From: Crotophaga sulcirostris
Taxonomy: Eukaryota > Chordata > Aves > Cuculiformes > Crotophagidae
DNA length: 64,000 nucleotides
Direction of reading: 5' to 3'
NCBI GenBank assembly: GCA_013397455.1
Contig: VYZB01000057.1
Location: forward strand, 2,098,814-2,162,813
Shown: positions 37,101 to 50,121 of the stretch, one piece after another
Layout: the number at the start of each line of letters is the position of its first letter
Numbering within the stretch: position 1 is the stretch's first letter
Notes under the pieces: generated by a model
What the model was told of the DNA's origin: nothing
The model's database searches: none
What the model saw: only the letters and a program-made list of their open reading frames with translations
Translations under genes and position numbers: made by a program

Positions 37101-40100
37101 CACTGCTGGGATGCCACAAAGCCATGACTACCCTCAGCCACAGGCTAGTGGCCATGTGGTCCAGTGCCATCCTCTCCCAGCACAGCCCTTTGGGCAAGCT
37201 TCTAGCTGCTCTGAGGTTTACCTCACGTTTGTAGGAGTGGTACTAACGTACACTGACACCTAGAAATTGACACAAGTCATTAAAAAACTGTTAACTATAC
37301 AGTTGTTTTCACTGCTCTTCATAGATTGTCTTGTTTACTGGCTGAGACAACAATACTGATGGAATAGATACAAAAGGGAAAAAGCAGACGAGATTTATCA
37401 GCCTGCTCTATCCCATTTGTCAAACTCCAGTGGATTTTGGGTCACTCTGGATGTGACCACAGTCCCAGTAGAACACATACTCCCTTTAAATTTATTAGTT
37501 ACCTATGCCTGCTAAAGGATTACAGATACTCAGATACTCTGATGTCTTTTTTGCTCGTACATCATTCTATATGGTTAATTATTTACCTCAGTCTGCCTGA
37601 TGCAGAAAATACAGTGTAGATTGCCCTGGCTGTTATGAAAGCAGCAGGACATTTAAATCAAGTAATACAGCCTGAGTAAGAAGCCTCAGAGTCCATCTCA
37701 TGGCATCAGCACAGCTCCCCTTCTTAAGATCTTTCTGTCTACATTACATGAAAATAGCACACTGCCCGGTGTAGACCAGTAGTAGAGACTATGAAGGACT
37801 TCAGATGCATTTTCTGAAAATAACTTCCTTCCATAGTAAAAATCCACATTTCTTTCTTTTGAGTACTTCAGTAGTGACAACAATGGCAACAGCCAGGGAA
37901 GAAAAGAAAGTTGATTGCCAAAAGGTTTAAAAACTTAGAAAGAGAAAACAGTGACCTGGCACCTAAGAAGCTGGGAACGATGGAGCAAGACCCATATAGA
38001 GAAGTTGACTGCAGAATGACTATGAAACATCTGTGAAATGACCATGGAAAAAGCAAACCATGATCAGAGGATGTATTTACTGAGGTACATCCGGGACAAA
38101 AAGGGGTATGTGAACACTATACTGCAAGGCCTTGGTTAGGTATCCTCTGGAATCTTGAATAAGACTCTTTTCACCTGTACACACACAGTTTGATTTCATA
38201 CTAGAACATATAAAGAGAGGAACTACCGTAACTCTTCAGGCATAGCAGCAGAAACTCCAGCTTCAGGCAAAAGAAACGCATAAATAGTAATTTGTACAGC
38301 CTGGCTATGTGAGGCTTTATCTCTTTATCTTATTTTATCGTTTATCTCTTTATAATCTTCCACCCCCCCCTTTCCTTGTTCTTTCATTCCTTCTTCCACT
38401 GCTCTCTAGTCTCTCCTCCTCCATCCCCTTAGCCCATATCAATGAGTGCTGTCTCCTCCAGCAAATAGTGCCACTCTTCAGCTCCCATTCTATCTGGTGT
38501 TATTGCCCAGTAAGAAGCAGGACATTCAAACAGCAAAGGGCCCTCCATCATGCAAAAGGATCAGCTTAGAAATGAGATTCAGAGAACAGAAAGTTCAGAG
38601 GAGGCCTCTACTTTGGGCTGAGTGGGATACTTGATGTAGGACAGTGTTGTACAGCCTGACAATGCTGCTTGTGCACAGCAGTAAGGCAGAGACCCCTCCT
38701 TTGGAGGAAAAAACTTTCTGAGTGAGCATGTGATAGAGTTGCCTATGACAGAAGGGGCTAGATTCAGTGACACAGGTAGTGTATTTCAGTTGCATGTTTC
38801 TTCACTACTCTCACATATCCTCAGCACCCTGAGATTTGCAGTCAGGGATTTTACCATGGGAAAAATGAAGCCTTCAGTTTAAGAGGTTCTGCCTGCAGTT
38901 ATTCAGTTATTAAGAACAAAAAAAAACCAAACAACAAAAAGTCTGACTTGCCTTTGGGCATAGTGGTTTGGCTTTTTTTAATGTCTAGGTACTTCTCAGA
39001 TCCTTCTGACAATCTTGATAGCAATTATCTCATTACTTATCTAGTGCTTCAAATATCATTACTAACCTCTTGAATTGCTCCTGCCAACGGAGCAGAAATC
39101 CAAGCCCCAAAATTATGTAGTCAACCTAAACTGTGTTACCATAGCTGAGAAGGGAAAACTAGTCTGTACCAGACCTCATTCCAAGGTGGACTACAATAAC
39201 AGCTCAAAGTTGAAGACATTGTAGCATTTAGACCCACAAAGAACTAAATTGTGGCTGAATACAGTAAAGCTCACCTTACAGAAGACGGCACCAACCCCTT
39301 GACCCAACATAACAGCTTCAAGTGGATGGATGATGGCTTCAGCAAGACCCATTAGCTGTAATCTGTTTCAAGGGTAACCTCAATATATGTCTTTGAAATA
39401 CAGTTCATATAGAATCAGCTTCCTTGCATGACTCCACTTTTAGTTTCTTTGGATCACTTGTAGTTCATAGTGATCTATATGTCTATCTTACTGGGTGCTT
39501 TCCATTAGATGGAAAGACAATGCTGGACTGTGTATCTTCTGTACAGTGGTAACGATAGAGCCTCTACGATGTCATCGCAGACTCACTGCCTCGCTTTAAA
39601 TCACAAACAGGCAAAGTAACCACTTACTTGTCTCCAGCAGATAACAGTTTTACCTGCCCGGAAAGAGCATGAAAACTCTGAACGGTCATTCTCAGCTACT
39701 GGCAAATGACATTCGATGTATCACCTTAAGATATTATTCCAGTACAGCAGTTATTAGTGAGGAACCTTACCTTTGAAGGTCCAGAGTTACTCATGAAATT
39801 AGCCAATAACCTCATGTGTACCTTAGAATGGCTCATTAATGGTTTGCTCTCCTATCCAGCCCATTGACCTGGAGTGTCTTCATATAAGAAAACAATTAAT
39901 TTAATATGTCTTTTCACTTTGAAAAATTGTCTGTACTAGAAATAGAAGAAAAATGCTTAGAATAGTGTTTCTAACTGGTGGTTCAATATAAATTTTTTTG
40001 TTTGCTTCATAAAACTTTTACCATATGTGGCTTCTTAGATACTCCTTATTCACATTTCCCTTTAGAAACTTAAGTGCCATTTTAACCACATTTTGTAGGC

Positions 40101-40366
40101 AAATACTTGTTTCCATTTCCTTTTCCTTTTCTTTCATAAATACTAATGTTGCTGTGTAATCCAGTTTATTTATTTTTTTACAAAAGGAAGCAAAAAGAAG
40201 CAGGAAGCCCCAGGTGATCTTGAAATGCATTTCTTTGAGTGTTTCTTTTTCTGATTACCTCATTTTTTCAGATTGCATATCTTCCTAAGTATTTAGTAAA
40301 TCAGGGGTAAGTAGTTATATGCACAGCATTTGTTTTGGGTTTTTAATTTTTCAGTTTTATGCTTCC
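34147..40366. other. Noncoding stretch, no gene recognised
   Basis: No transposon or RNA gene is seen in this 6.2-kb stretch. Acceptor-like signals occur (for example a pyrimidine-rich CTGTTTATCTTCCAG ending near 37017), but they are not followed by a convincing frame with a donor. A minus-strand open segment at 36593-36832 is purine-rich and not recognisable. Confidence 0.4.
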
Positions 40367-40661
40367 TCAATATCCATGTGAGACGCGTAGATAAGACATC
40401 ACCAAAAGGCCAACTGGATCCGCTTTTGTCTTATGCAGTTTGAGCTCTTCCAAAATGAATAGATGTATCATTTTTACTAAAGCATCTTGTGAATCAAGGT
40501 GGTTCTTCTGGTTGCGAGAGTAAACAGCTCTCCTTCCTCTTTCACCCACTGCAGTCGTGTACAGAAATCCATTAGTTATATTCATTTGCTGGATAACATT
40601 CACTGTTGATGGATCTTTAAGCCATTTGCTGCCACTTACTGGATAACTAGATACCTTGCTT
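40367..40661 (-). CDS. Candidate 3'-terminal exon, unidentified
   Basis: On the minus strand a strong acceptor (CTTTTTTTTCCTTTTTAAG, AG at 40663-40662) is followed by about 97 open codons ending in TGA at 40367. AATAAA lies about 200 bases further on (40170-40165), as expected for a last exon. The peptide is low in Cys and includes GFLYTTAVGERGRRAVYSRN and a helix-like LVKMIHLFILEELK, and it ends LRVSHGY. The reading frame would need a phase-2 intron upstream. The best nearby upstream candidate (41900-42067) ends in phase 1, so they do not join directly unless a further exon or a weaker acceptor is used. I do not recognise the protein. Confidence 0.27.
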
Positions 40662-41899
40662 CTTAAAAAGGAAAAAAAAGAATCAGGAATGAACTTACAA
40701 CGAAATTCCAGTAAGCATTGCCTTAAGACTGTGTCAGCGTAAGAAATACGTCAAGGGCAAAATGAGCATTAAAGTTGTTCCACTCACTGGAGACTGAGTT
40801 CTTCGTTAATGAGTTACAACTATAAAATGCTTGTAAACTATACCACCCTATTTAACTTCCTTCTTCTGTGCACCACTCTGTACTGGCTGCGCAGATCTCT
40901 TGGAAGTGGGAGCAGGCAATCAGAATATCTAAGTGAAAAGAAATTGGATCCATTTGCAGAAGAGTTAAAGTAACACCTACCAGGAAGAAAGAGTACATTT
41001 TCCTATCCTTTTCATTTTATTTCCACATGATTTTATTTCCTGATGACGACAGTACTGATAGCAGTGCTATTTCCTTAATGAAATGGACAGTTTGTTTTGT
41101 TTTGGTATATCACCTCGAGAGTTTTAAATCTAGCTGCCATTAAAAAAAGCGATGGTTAAAAGAACATTAGAGGCTGCAAACCCAGATGTTTACAAATAGT
41201 AGTAGCCAGGACTAAGAGGATAGAAATAAGACAGTGCATTTACACTACAGTCTAGTCTTTAGTCATGCAAGAACATACTCTTCTCATGGAACTGTTGCCT
41301 AACTGAGAACGGGATGATGAGGTACAGCCCATGTGTATTTGTTCTCACTTTTCAATCCCTTTTCCCTTACCTAATACACACTACTGAAACCCTATTCTGC
41401 AGGCAGAATTATTAATTCCTTCCCAGGCTGTCCTGCAGAAGTGTTATCTTATTGTCCAAGTACACCACAACCACAATTTAGTATATTTTTTCACAGCATT
41501 TCTCTGGGAAGAGGAGAATTGCTGCGAATTTCTCGCTTCACAGCTGGCATCTGAGACTTAATCAGTGATGTCCACAATATTTTTATAGATGAAGCAGCCA
41601 GCTCTCAAGCAGACAGTCTGGAAGAGAGAAGCACCACCAGTAGCCACTTTTGAAAAGTCTGAGTTTGGCAGCATGTACAAGGTTTCTGTGACAGAGCCAA
41701 GGATTTTAAAGCACAGTTCTGCACTGCAACACCAAGTTCCTTGGCTGTGCCTCTTCCAGTTCCTTCAACTAATATGGCCAAGGTCCAACAGTTTTCTTCA
41801 ATCAATAAATCTGATCCATCCCAAAACCAGGTCTATCATGTCCATCAGTTGAGCTGGGGTCTCAGGACAGTGCCAACTGATTACATATTTAAAACTTAC

Positions 41900-42067
41900 G
41901 GACTGGAAAGACAGTAGATGTCTGATTCTCCCTTGTATATAGTAGCCCATGGGCAATAGACTTTGGCATTTCCCTGTATCTCACCAGCCACATTTTTAGG
42001 TAGGTCTTTTCTATTTCAGGTCCCCAGAGGCCTTCCTGATAGGCCAGAAGATGCCAGGTCCTGTGTC
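41900..42067 (-). CDS. Candidate internal exon, unidentified
   Basis: A 168-bp minus-strand segment opens after TTTGTGTTACCAG (AG at 42069-42068) and ends at CCAGTCC followed by a consensus GTAAGT (41899). The frame is open through all 55 codons (HRTWHLLAYQEGLWGPEIEK is its first part), giving a symmetric phase 1-1 exon. The open segment upstream on the same strand, ending at 42465, also stops in phase 1 at a consensus donor. The two could therefore be spliced in frame across a 397-bp intron. No domain is recognised and the family is unknown. Chance is still possible because 55 open codons are not rare. Confidence 0.22.
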
Positions 42068-42464
42068 CTGGTAACACAAATCAGCCAAATTGGGCAAGCA
42101 GGGAAAATATTAGGTCAGTTCAGAATGTCCCCAAGTCGTTCACATGTAAGATTGCCTTTTGATGAACTACAAAGTACAAAACATGGGATATGAAAAATGA
42201 CTTTGTGGTTCAGTGCTTCCCATTGCACCCAGGGATGGAACATGCACATTAAGACACTCTCATGATGTGACCAGTAACCGATCCATTCCACTATATCACT
42301 TTCTCACTTTCTAACTAATTCATCTCAGCATTTTCAATAATTACTGTTTGCTGGATTTAGGAGCAGAAAATGTTGAGAAATGAGAGAAATTAGAAATCTT
42401 GTTTGGCTTAAGGGTCACCTTGTAACAACAAAGCTGCCTCTAGTTCTATAAATACACAACTTAC

Positions 42465-42641
42465 CTAAGCACAATGTTAAGTAACTGCAAAAAGCAAAGC
42501 CTCCCGATGCAGAAGGAAGTGTGAGCTTACTATACATGCTAGACTTTTCCCATACGGGATTGCATCCCTGATCTCCGTAAAGCCGAAAAGTATTCAGAAG
42601 TGGGGCATAACCACTGAAGGAATCTCCTGGGCAATCATACT
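42465..42641 (-). CDS. Candidate upstream exon paired with 41900-42067
   Basis: The minus strand is open from just after an in-frame stop near 42664 down to a consensus donor (CTTAG followed by GTAAGT at 42464). It includes FSGYAPLLNTFRLYGDQGC and an ATG at about 42538 (MYSKLTLPSASGG). The donor leaves phase 1, matching the next candidate exon. No good acceptor with a pyrimidine tract is visible upstream, so the left edge given here (a CAG at 42642-42644) is a guess. This could be a first exon using the internal ATG. A minus-strand TATAAA at 43025-43020 lies upstream, but its relevance is unproven. Confidence 0.15.
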
Positions 42642-42667
42642 GAACTTGTTTGTTCAACTTCAATCAA

Positions 42668-45600
42668 CTTCATTGATTGTTTCATTTCTTCATTGCAGGG
42701 CTTTTTTTTTAAAAAGAACAAGCACAACAACCCCAAATCTAAACACAGCATTTTGCTGGTGCTGTGCAAGCAGCTGGCTACGGACCAGCTAAGGACCAGC
42801 GCTGCATCCCGGTCCTCTTCAATGGCTTTCACAGCTCCAAGCAAGAGCTTGGCAAAGGAGCACAGAGTTGCGTTGTCTGCTTGGGCAGGGAGGAAGTGAG
42901 AAATACTGCAGTGTGGCTTGCGGACAGAAAATGGGGAGATAACAGCAGCTGCCAGCGGGTATGTGGGGTGAGAGAGTTTCCTTTTCTTCCTTGTTGGACT
43001 CTGAGCAAGGACAGTCTGATTTATAAACAGCCCTGGCTCAGTGTGTCTGTTCAGAGAGAAAAGCTCCATGTCCATTGATGAGAGAGGTGACGTTTGAGCT
43101 TTGCCCGAAGGCACAACCATTTGTAACATAGCTGCTGGACTGTTTTCTAGTCATAAAGTGGAGCAGAACTTATAATATGACAAGCTTTATCATTTATTGG
43201 GTGCAAACTTACTGTGTGGGATGCTGCATTTCATGCCTTACTTTACATTGACCTCACTCATAGTGTGATCAAAGAGCACTATGAAGAAAAAGAAAAAAAA
43301 TCCAAACCCTCTGCCCTACTAAATTATCTTCTATTTATCATTTTTTGCTGCTTTTTAAAGTAAATCTTGAGTGAAAAATGAATTGTTGCAACTCCACTGA
43401 GCGTTACCTCTTCCCTCTTCCAAAGATGTAATGGAAAAATGACTCTTAGCAGGGAGAGGCCACAGTGTCCAAGGGGAACAATATGTCTACTGCGACTTCC
43501 ACTCTGAGATACCCCCAGCAGATACCAAAGGTAAACCGTACCATATGCCTGACACTACATCCACCTGGTTAACATATTAGGATCAAATCAGAAGTGATTG
43601 CACATACTAAAATACCTGCGTACACAGATGGGAAATGGCATTAGGGACAACCTAACTGGTTAGGGCTAATTATGTGCATCAGCTGTGTTTAAATTTCAGA
43701 CTAACATGCAACTACAGCAACCTAGAGGCTCAGGGACTACAGGAAGGATGCAATACCTACAGAAATCACACACAATACTGATATTTAGAAGCTTGAAGGA
43801 GCTGGTTTCTGCAGTGTTATTGTACACACCACATGAAACTATTTCAAAACGACATGAGGTATGAAACCAACTGACAGCCTGTTCTCCTGCAGCTCATGCA
43901 CCAGTTGGAGAGTCAAGCTGTTATTAAAAATGGTTGTCATGTCTGATAGGTTTTAAAAACATTTGACAGTGGAAGGTCAGCATGAACTAGGTTGGATACA
44001 GAGCTGGTTATGGATGTCCTATGAGCTCTGGATGCAAGTTGCAGTAAAGCTGGAAGCAGATGCATTTAGCTGCTCCATCTTAGTGTGTGGCCGCTAAGAC
44101 TTGGACTCCAACCTCTAGTCTGAAAGAGGTCCTGTTGGTCTGCTGTGCACAACTGGCCTGTGCACACCAGAACATCTGTCCTGGCAGAGAGAGATAGGAG
44201 ACTGTGGATATTAGGAGCCAGGACACAGATTTTTGCCATTCCCAAGATCTCCAGACCTCTGAAGGTGACCTCGGGTTTCTCTGTATCTGGGAAATTATGT
44301 GAAGGAGAAATTTTGCAGAAATGAGACAGCAATGTGCTTTGTTAATCGGTATGACTAAGACTGTGATGTTTGTCTTACATTTTCTACTTGAGATAACAGC
44401 TTTTCTCCAGCGAATGCCTTCTTTTAGTTCTAGGTGGATTGGTCTGACTATAATAAGTCAAATATAAAATATAAATACAAGTTAATATTAAAATATAAAC
44501 AAAAGTTATCATTTATCAAAACAGTTTTCTCCTGCCTCATTTGCACTCTGTGTTTTTGCCTTTTGAACAACTTTTCCACCCCAACTTATGCATATTCTTT
44601 TTGCAAACAAATGTGCATATATATATTTGTGTGCAAGCAGACATATACAAATGCACACAGACATGTATACACACAAATTCCCTACAGTATTCAATAAACT
44701 GCAAATCCTGGTTCTTTAATATTTTTATCTGTACTGTCCAGTATACTATTACAGTGGAGTTGAGTGAAATAATTTATTACTGATGGTACAGTAATTTTTA
44801 TTTTCTTAGATTAGATTTTCAAGTTCCTCTTCTTTACAATTCCTGATTAGTTTAAAAATACCAATAAATGTCCAAAATGGAGAAGGAACATTGCATGGCT
44901 CTTCCTCTTTCTTTTTCAGCTCTTTTTGTGTAATAAAACTTTTAAATGCTTGAAATGTTTCAGATTTTGATTGCTATTTGTTGCTCTTCTTTTTTTTTTC
45001 TTTGCTTAAGACTAATCTCACATTGATTGTTTTCTATAACTAGTAAGCCTATCAGAATTAACAGTTCAGAGGAAAAAAGTGATGTATGGTTTTCCATATT
45101 TCCTCTACAAATTCCTTCTTGTGATTTAATTGAGTATTTCTGCAAGTCATCAATTTATGAGATTTTTTGTATAAAATTACAAATCTGAGAGGTAATATTT
45201 TAATGACCTAAAGGTCTCACAGCATTTCAGTATTCTTCTACCTGAACTTTTACACTCAGAATCAGATTTCTACTGTAGATTTTTTGCCATTGCACTTTTT
45301 GCAAATATTCTTGTTAGGACACATCTACTTCTTCACAGTTATTTTCATGCCTAATATTTCACAGTGAGACATGCAAGATGAATACACAGGTATTAATTTA
45401 GGAGTTGTCTTCTCTGCAAACACTGATTGGTCATTTTTCTTTCACAAGAGCTTGCACTTAAAAATGAAAGTAAATGAGGAGCAAATTAACTACATTTATA
45501 TCAGAACTCAAACACATATGTAGAGAATGCTTTGTAATTTCTTGTCTTCTTCTGAAGGCAAGTTCCAAACACAATCATGACAATTCTTTGTAGGTTTGTG

Positions 45601-46068
45601 TTCTAAATCTGTTTGCAAACAGGTTTTAACACAGAACGTTCACCTGATGACTACTGATTTGCAATATTTTGTGTTCTTGATCTTGATATTTCCTATTGAT
45701 AAGTCACCTCTAAATGTTCAGGGACTTAGGTAGCATTTAAACTACCTGCACATAACCACTTGAGTCAGGTCCTTTACTTCTCTGGAAGTAATTTCTGCTA
45801 CGCTGAAGTCACAGGAGTACTGTAAGACTAATAAAGGAGTCTCTGGGAAATGCCATTGTTCAGCGGGAACACCAGCTAGCACGGGACACGGGCAGTCCCT
45901 GCCAGCTGCAGTCCAAGGATTACTTATTCTAGCTGCTCTTTCAGCTGAACAGTGGCAGAAATATGTTACAGCGTATTCAGGGGTCTTGGTTCTTCAGGAA
46001 TCCAGATGGAGCACTTGCTGGAGTGCACCACAGCTCACATTTAGCCTGCGTATTTGTGCCTTGCCCAG
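42668..46068. other. Noncoding stretch, increasingly AT-rich
   Basis: A plus-strand acceptor-like site (CATTTCTTCATTGCAG, ending at 42699) precedes an open, lysine-rich frame that ends in a stop at 42899. A 164-codon minus-strand frame covers the same DNA. Neither is recognisable. From 44.4 to 45.7 kb the DNA is AT-rich with a short TA/CA-rich tract near 44.6 kb. Confidence 0.4.
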
Positions 46069-46168
46069 CAGGACATGGACAAGATGTGCAGCACACTGCA
46101 GGAATCTGAAAGCACGTCTGGGTGCTCCAGCTTAGATGGAGCCTTTCAGGCCACAACAAGGAAAAGAG
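46069..46168 (+). CDS. Candidate internal exon, phase-matched to 48518-48705
   Basis: A 100-bp segment follows a strong acceptor (TATTTGTGCCTTGCCCAG ending at 46068) and ends at AAAAGAG before a good donor GTATGA (46169). Only one of the three frames is open; it reads QDMDKMCSTLQESESTSG at the start and leaves phase 1. The next plus-strand candidate, at 48518, needs exactly phase 1. The peptide is hydrophilic and serine-rich with no known domain. If real, these would be the last two exons of a plus-strand gene; the upstream exon would have to end in phase 0. Confidence 0.22.
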
Positions 46169-48517
46169 GTATGACTAGGGTGTTCTTATCCCTTGGGAAG
46201 TCCCAGCTGCCCTATTTCATGTCAGGTAGTCCCTGACTAACTGTAAGGTCTACAAGGTACAAGGACTCTGAATGCCTCCTTCTACTGGTGACTCAGACAA
46301 CAGGAACTTACCTTACCATAATTCATGCTCAGTTACCTAACTTCTCCTTTAATTAACTGATGCATGCCAGAAACCTGTTCTCCAAGTTACTAAAAATGTA
46401 GCTATTCAACATTAATCCATTGTCTATATCACTATATCAACAGACACCAGAACAATTTATTGCAGCTATCCAGCTTGAACACTTTGGACAGAAGTGAAGT
46501 CACTGTAAATACAGGAACATTATTTCAGATCAGCCTCTCCAATGAGCATGATTATAGCTTTAAGGCCAATTCAAAACTGACTTCCAAGAATGTCATGGGA
46601 TACTGAGGTCTTTTAATTACATATATTGTGAGCCGACGAGACAGGTTATCTTAAAAAAACAAGCAGGTCTATTTTCTTGAGCTCAATTCTGGTGAGAGTA
46701 TTTGCTAAAACCTGTATCCCCAGCCCAAACTAATAAATAGCAATATACCTAGATAATAGACTTGGGCCTTTTCCTTCAAGGTTAAGAAGACTTTTCCCCT
46801 CCTCCCAACCTCTGTTTTTTGTAAAGTTTATTGAATATTATTAACATCCATCACATTTATTTCTGGAAATGGCTGCATTTTACTTATAGGTGAAAAACAC
46901 AAGGTTATAGTTTCATGTTCTATTTCCTTCTACAACAAAGCTGGCTGATAGGTCTGTCCAGAGTTGCCTGTTCCCATCCTCACTGTTATCAGGCTGCCCT
47001 CACAGTTGTGCCAACACTGACTGTATACAGGTCTGCCCAGTAAACTGTATCAGTGAACCGATCTTTTAACTCAGTTAAAAGACCTTCAAAAGCCTCTCAA
47101 AACAAAACACAACTAGGGCTGAGCTGCTCACAAAGAAAATGTAACATGAAACTATTGCCTCCCTCAACCTCTCCTCAAAATAGACTGAGTTCTTTGATTA
47201 ATGAAATACACTGAGTTTCCTTACTGTGGCTGTTTTAATTCTAATTCAGATGGAAAATGTCAGCACATCAGGTTTTTATACACAACAGAAATTCCATTTC
47301 CTTATTGGGGTCAATTAAACAATTTGGGTTCTTTCAAAGCAGGAAAAATATATTTACAATGGCAAAAACTGAAAATGGTGATTCTTAGTGGCATTTTTGA
47401 ACCCTATATATTTTTTTCCTCAGTGCTTTCCTTTCTCCTTTCCTTCATTTATGTTGTGAAGGGAAAGAAAAGCTTGAAAACACACAAGTATAAGCTCCCT
47501 CTCAGAGCTACCTTACCTTGAGAGTTTCCTTGTCTTTGGCAGAGCTGAATGCAGGAGGAATCCACGTGCCCCCAGCCGCTCCCCTGCTGCCTCTGCAGCA
47601 GTCAGGGAGAGGAATGCTGGCACCTTACAAAGAAATGAGCACAGCCAGATCTGAAAATCTTCTCACCTCCCATCAGTGCAACTCCTCTCACCCATGGAAC
47701 TGCAGTCTCCTCTTTTCCCTGAAAACATTCCTTCAGCTCTTGCTCTCCTAAAGTAATCGCAGACTGACTCCCAATCTCTGACCTCCAGAGCCACCCAGCT
47801 ACAGCCTCTCTTCCCCAGCCTCCAGCACTTTTTAATCTCTTCTCCCCAGAACCGCATGTCGCTTCATTCATCCACCTGAGACAGACCAGATACCGTAACT
47901 TCCACCCACCCACTCCACCTACAGCCAGCACCCTCAAAACGATCCCTAAATCCTGGCCATTCCTCCTACAGGCCTTAGGTAGCAAACAGGAAGTAATGAA
48001 ACTGGATGCTGCACGTACCTACACACACCCCTACATCCCCTCTTCGCTTAGAATATGTGGCATCCCTGACTGGAATCCATTTCTGCACTGTTTCTCCAAA
48101 ATTCACGACTTTGGGCAGCCAATTACCTGCCATGACTCTGAAAAGATGTATTTATTGCAAGCAGAGGCATATGTTCATATAAATTATTTGCGAATCTGCA
48201 CATTAGCCCATTCAAAAATGAGGGTAAGATGTCACATGGAGCTGTGCAGAACTTAGCAGCTAGATAAGCAACAGCAGCCTGTCTCTGTAGAAAGCTGAAG
48301 GTATAGGTCCAAGTGAATTGGAGGCCTCCAGCCATCCTCACCCTGAAACCTGCTATCTCCTCAGAGGTGGTCAAATCCCTAAGGTGGGAGAAAAGCCCAT
48401 TCCCAGGAAAGGGGCAAGTAGATTACACCAAAGTCCAGAGTAGGGACTGCCCTGGACTTTGTTTTGTTTTAATTCAGGCTTCCTGAATTTGGTTTTCAAC
48501 AAGTCCTGTTCCTTCAG

Positions 48518-48705
48518 AGATGCCTTCATTCCACCTAGTTCTACTTAAGGGAAAAAATAGCTCCAAAGGCCAAGCTTTTCAATGTGTATTACAGAACAGG
48601 GATTTCTACATGAAGAGGACTGACAGAGTTTGGAAGTACATCAACAAGGAAACAAGGACCTTTTACCTTCCAGCAAGAGAAAACCTCTTCCAGAGAAATT
48701 ATTAA
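48518..48705 (+). CDS. Candidate 3'-terminal exon, unidentified
   Basis: A good acceptor (GTCCTGTTCCTTCAG ending at 48517) is followed by two bases and then 61 open codons to a TAA at 48705. The two leading bases complete a codon with the phase-1 end of the candidate at 46168. The end of the peptide is basic and aromatic (NRDFYMKRTDRVWKYINKE, then ENLFQRNY). An AATAAA lies at 49166-49171, which would give a 3' UTR of about 480 bases. The same downstream interval also resembles a solo LTR, so the AATAAA may belong to that. No family is recognised. Confidence 0.22.
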
Positions 48706-48879
48706 CTGCCTCTGCCTTCAAACAGACAGTCCAATGTGGGAGAGGATGTGCTTATTTTGCCAAGATGCTCCCAAATTGAGCGTCTGTGTGTGGTTAGGAG
48801 AGCTGGATGCAAGCTCAGTAATTTGCTAGTGGCACCTTGTGGTAAGTAGTACTTGCAAGGAGGTTGACTAGATAGTCAA

Positions 48880-49190
48880 AATGTAGGCCACCAGTGGGTG
48901 GAGTTCACAACTTCCCAACTTTGCTGAAGTTTGGATGCAGAAGTTAATTCTCCCACAGAATTTGAAATTATTGATGAAGACTGAAAGCTTGGCCACTAGA
49001 TATAAGCTGTCGGAATGATAACTTAATTGGTTACTCATTAATGTATGATGGTGTATAAAGCTAAGTATGCCCCTCGATTACCTCATATTTACGAAAACTT
49101 CAGCCTATGTGCAAAGACATAGGTGTTACTCTACGGGCTGTAAATGTACACGAGCATTTGCAGTTAATAAATACATTTTAAAAATTCATA
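48880..49190 (+). other. Possible solo LTR or 3' UTR with TATA-like and AATAAA signals
   Basis: Within 150 bases there is a TATA-like GTATAAAGC (about 49050) and then an AATAAA (49166-49171), the order expected in a retroviral-type LTR. I could not define TG...CA ends or a target duplication, and no internal retroviral genes flank it. It may simply be single-copy DNA or the 3' UTR of the candidate exon just upstream. Confidence 0.2.
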
Positions 49191-50065
49191 ATGCAGTTGA
49201 ACATCATTAGTCACATTTCCAAAGTGTGTCCTTCCTATTGTGCTCATAGCAGTTCAGAACAATCTTCCTGCACCAAAGCTCTGGTGGACATTTAACTGGC
49301 AACGGCTCTGCAGCAATGATGGGTGACAGTCATGACATTCTCCATCCATGACTGTCTCTCAGTTGCCTGGCCAAGCATTAAGCAAGGGCAGTCAGAGAAA
49401 GGCACTAGTTTCTAAAATGGTTGTTTAAAAAAGATTCTAGAAGACAATGTGCCAGTCTTTGTCCTTCCTTGTGCATATATTCCAGAAAAAAAATCTTGAT
49501 AATTTTTTTTAAAAAAGAAGCCAAAATAACACATTCTTTTATGTTTGCACACCCTCCACAGCCACCTTAACTCCAGGCTAAACTACTTTGGTATATCTGC
49601 ATAATATTAAACCTTAGCAAATTAGAAAATAAATATATGTGCACGCATTTGAAATAGCACATTTTCCTCCAGGCTCTGTCTCTCTGTAACTGTTGAAGTT
49701 GTCTGACAAGGATATTCCTTGGAGTCCTGTCACACAGATCCATGCTGAAAATGTTTCAGCAGTTTGCAGTGCAGATGTACCATCAGGATTGTCACTGGTA
49801 TGCTTTGGGGGGATTCGTAAAAACCAGCTGCTGTTGGAGAAGATTGCTGCACATGAGTGGGTCACCTCTGTGTGCACTGGCTGCACAGATAAGGAGGTAC
49901 TGCATATAGCACCTCTGAGCATCCTGTATCAGAGTTACTGCCTGAAAAAAAGTAGCTTGAGTTGACTTTCTGCCAATAGGAAAACTGACCAGGCCAGTTA
50001 GAAAATGGCCTGTGTGACGTCTGTGTGAGATGTACTGGTAGGATTTGTGAAAGCTGCTGAGGATA
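49191..50065. other. Noncoding stretch, nothing recognised
   Basis: No gene or repeat is seen between the LTR-like interval and the first CR1 fragment of the 50-kb cluster. Confidence 0.45.
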
Positions 50066-50121
50066 CCATAGAATCATGGAATTGTATAACTTGGAAAAGA
50101 CGTTTAAGATCATGTTTAAGG
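50066..50121 (-). mobile_element. Very short CR1 3'-end fragment (minus strand)
   Basis: The 55 bases ATAGAATCATGGAATTGTAT and onwards, through AACTTGGAAAAGACGTTTAAGATCAT, match the terminal octamers and the beginning of a CR1 3' UTR read from its end. Similarity stops abruptly afterwards. It is either an extremely 5'-truncated insertion or an old remnant. Confidence 0.6.

Noticed and set aside
42635..43129. 164-codon minus-strand open frame as a gene
   Set aside because: It overlaps a different open frame on the plus strand and shares bases with another minus frame. No recognisable motif was found.
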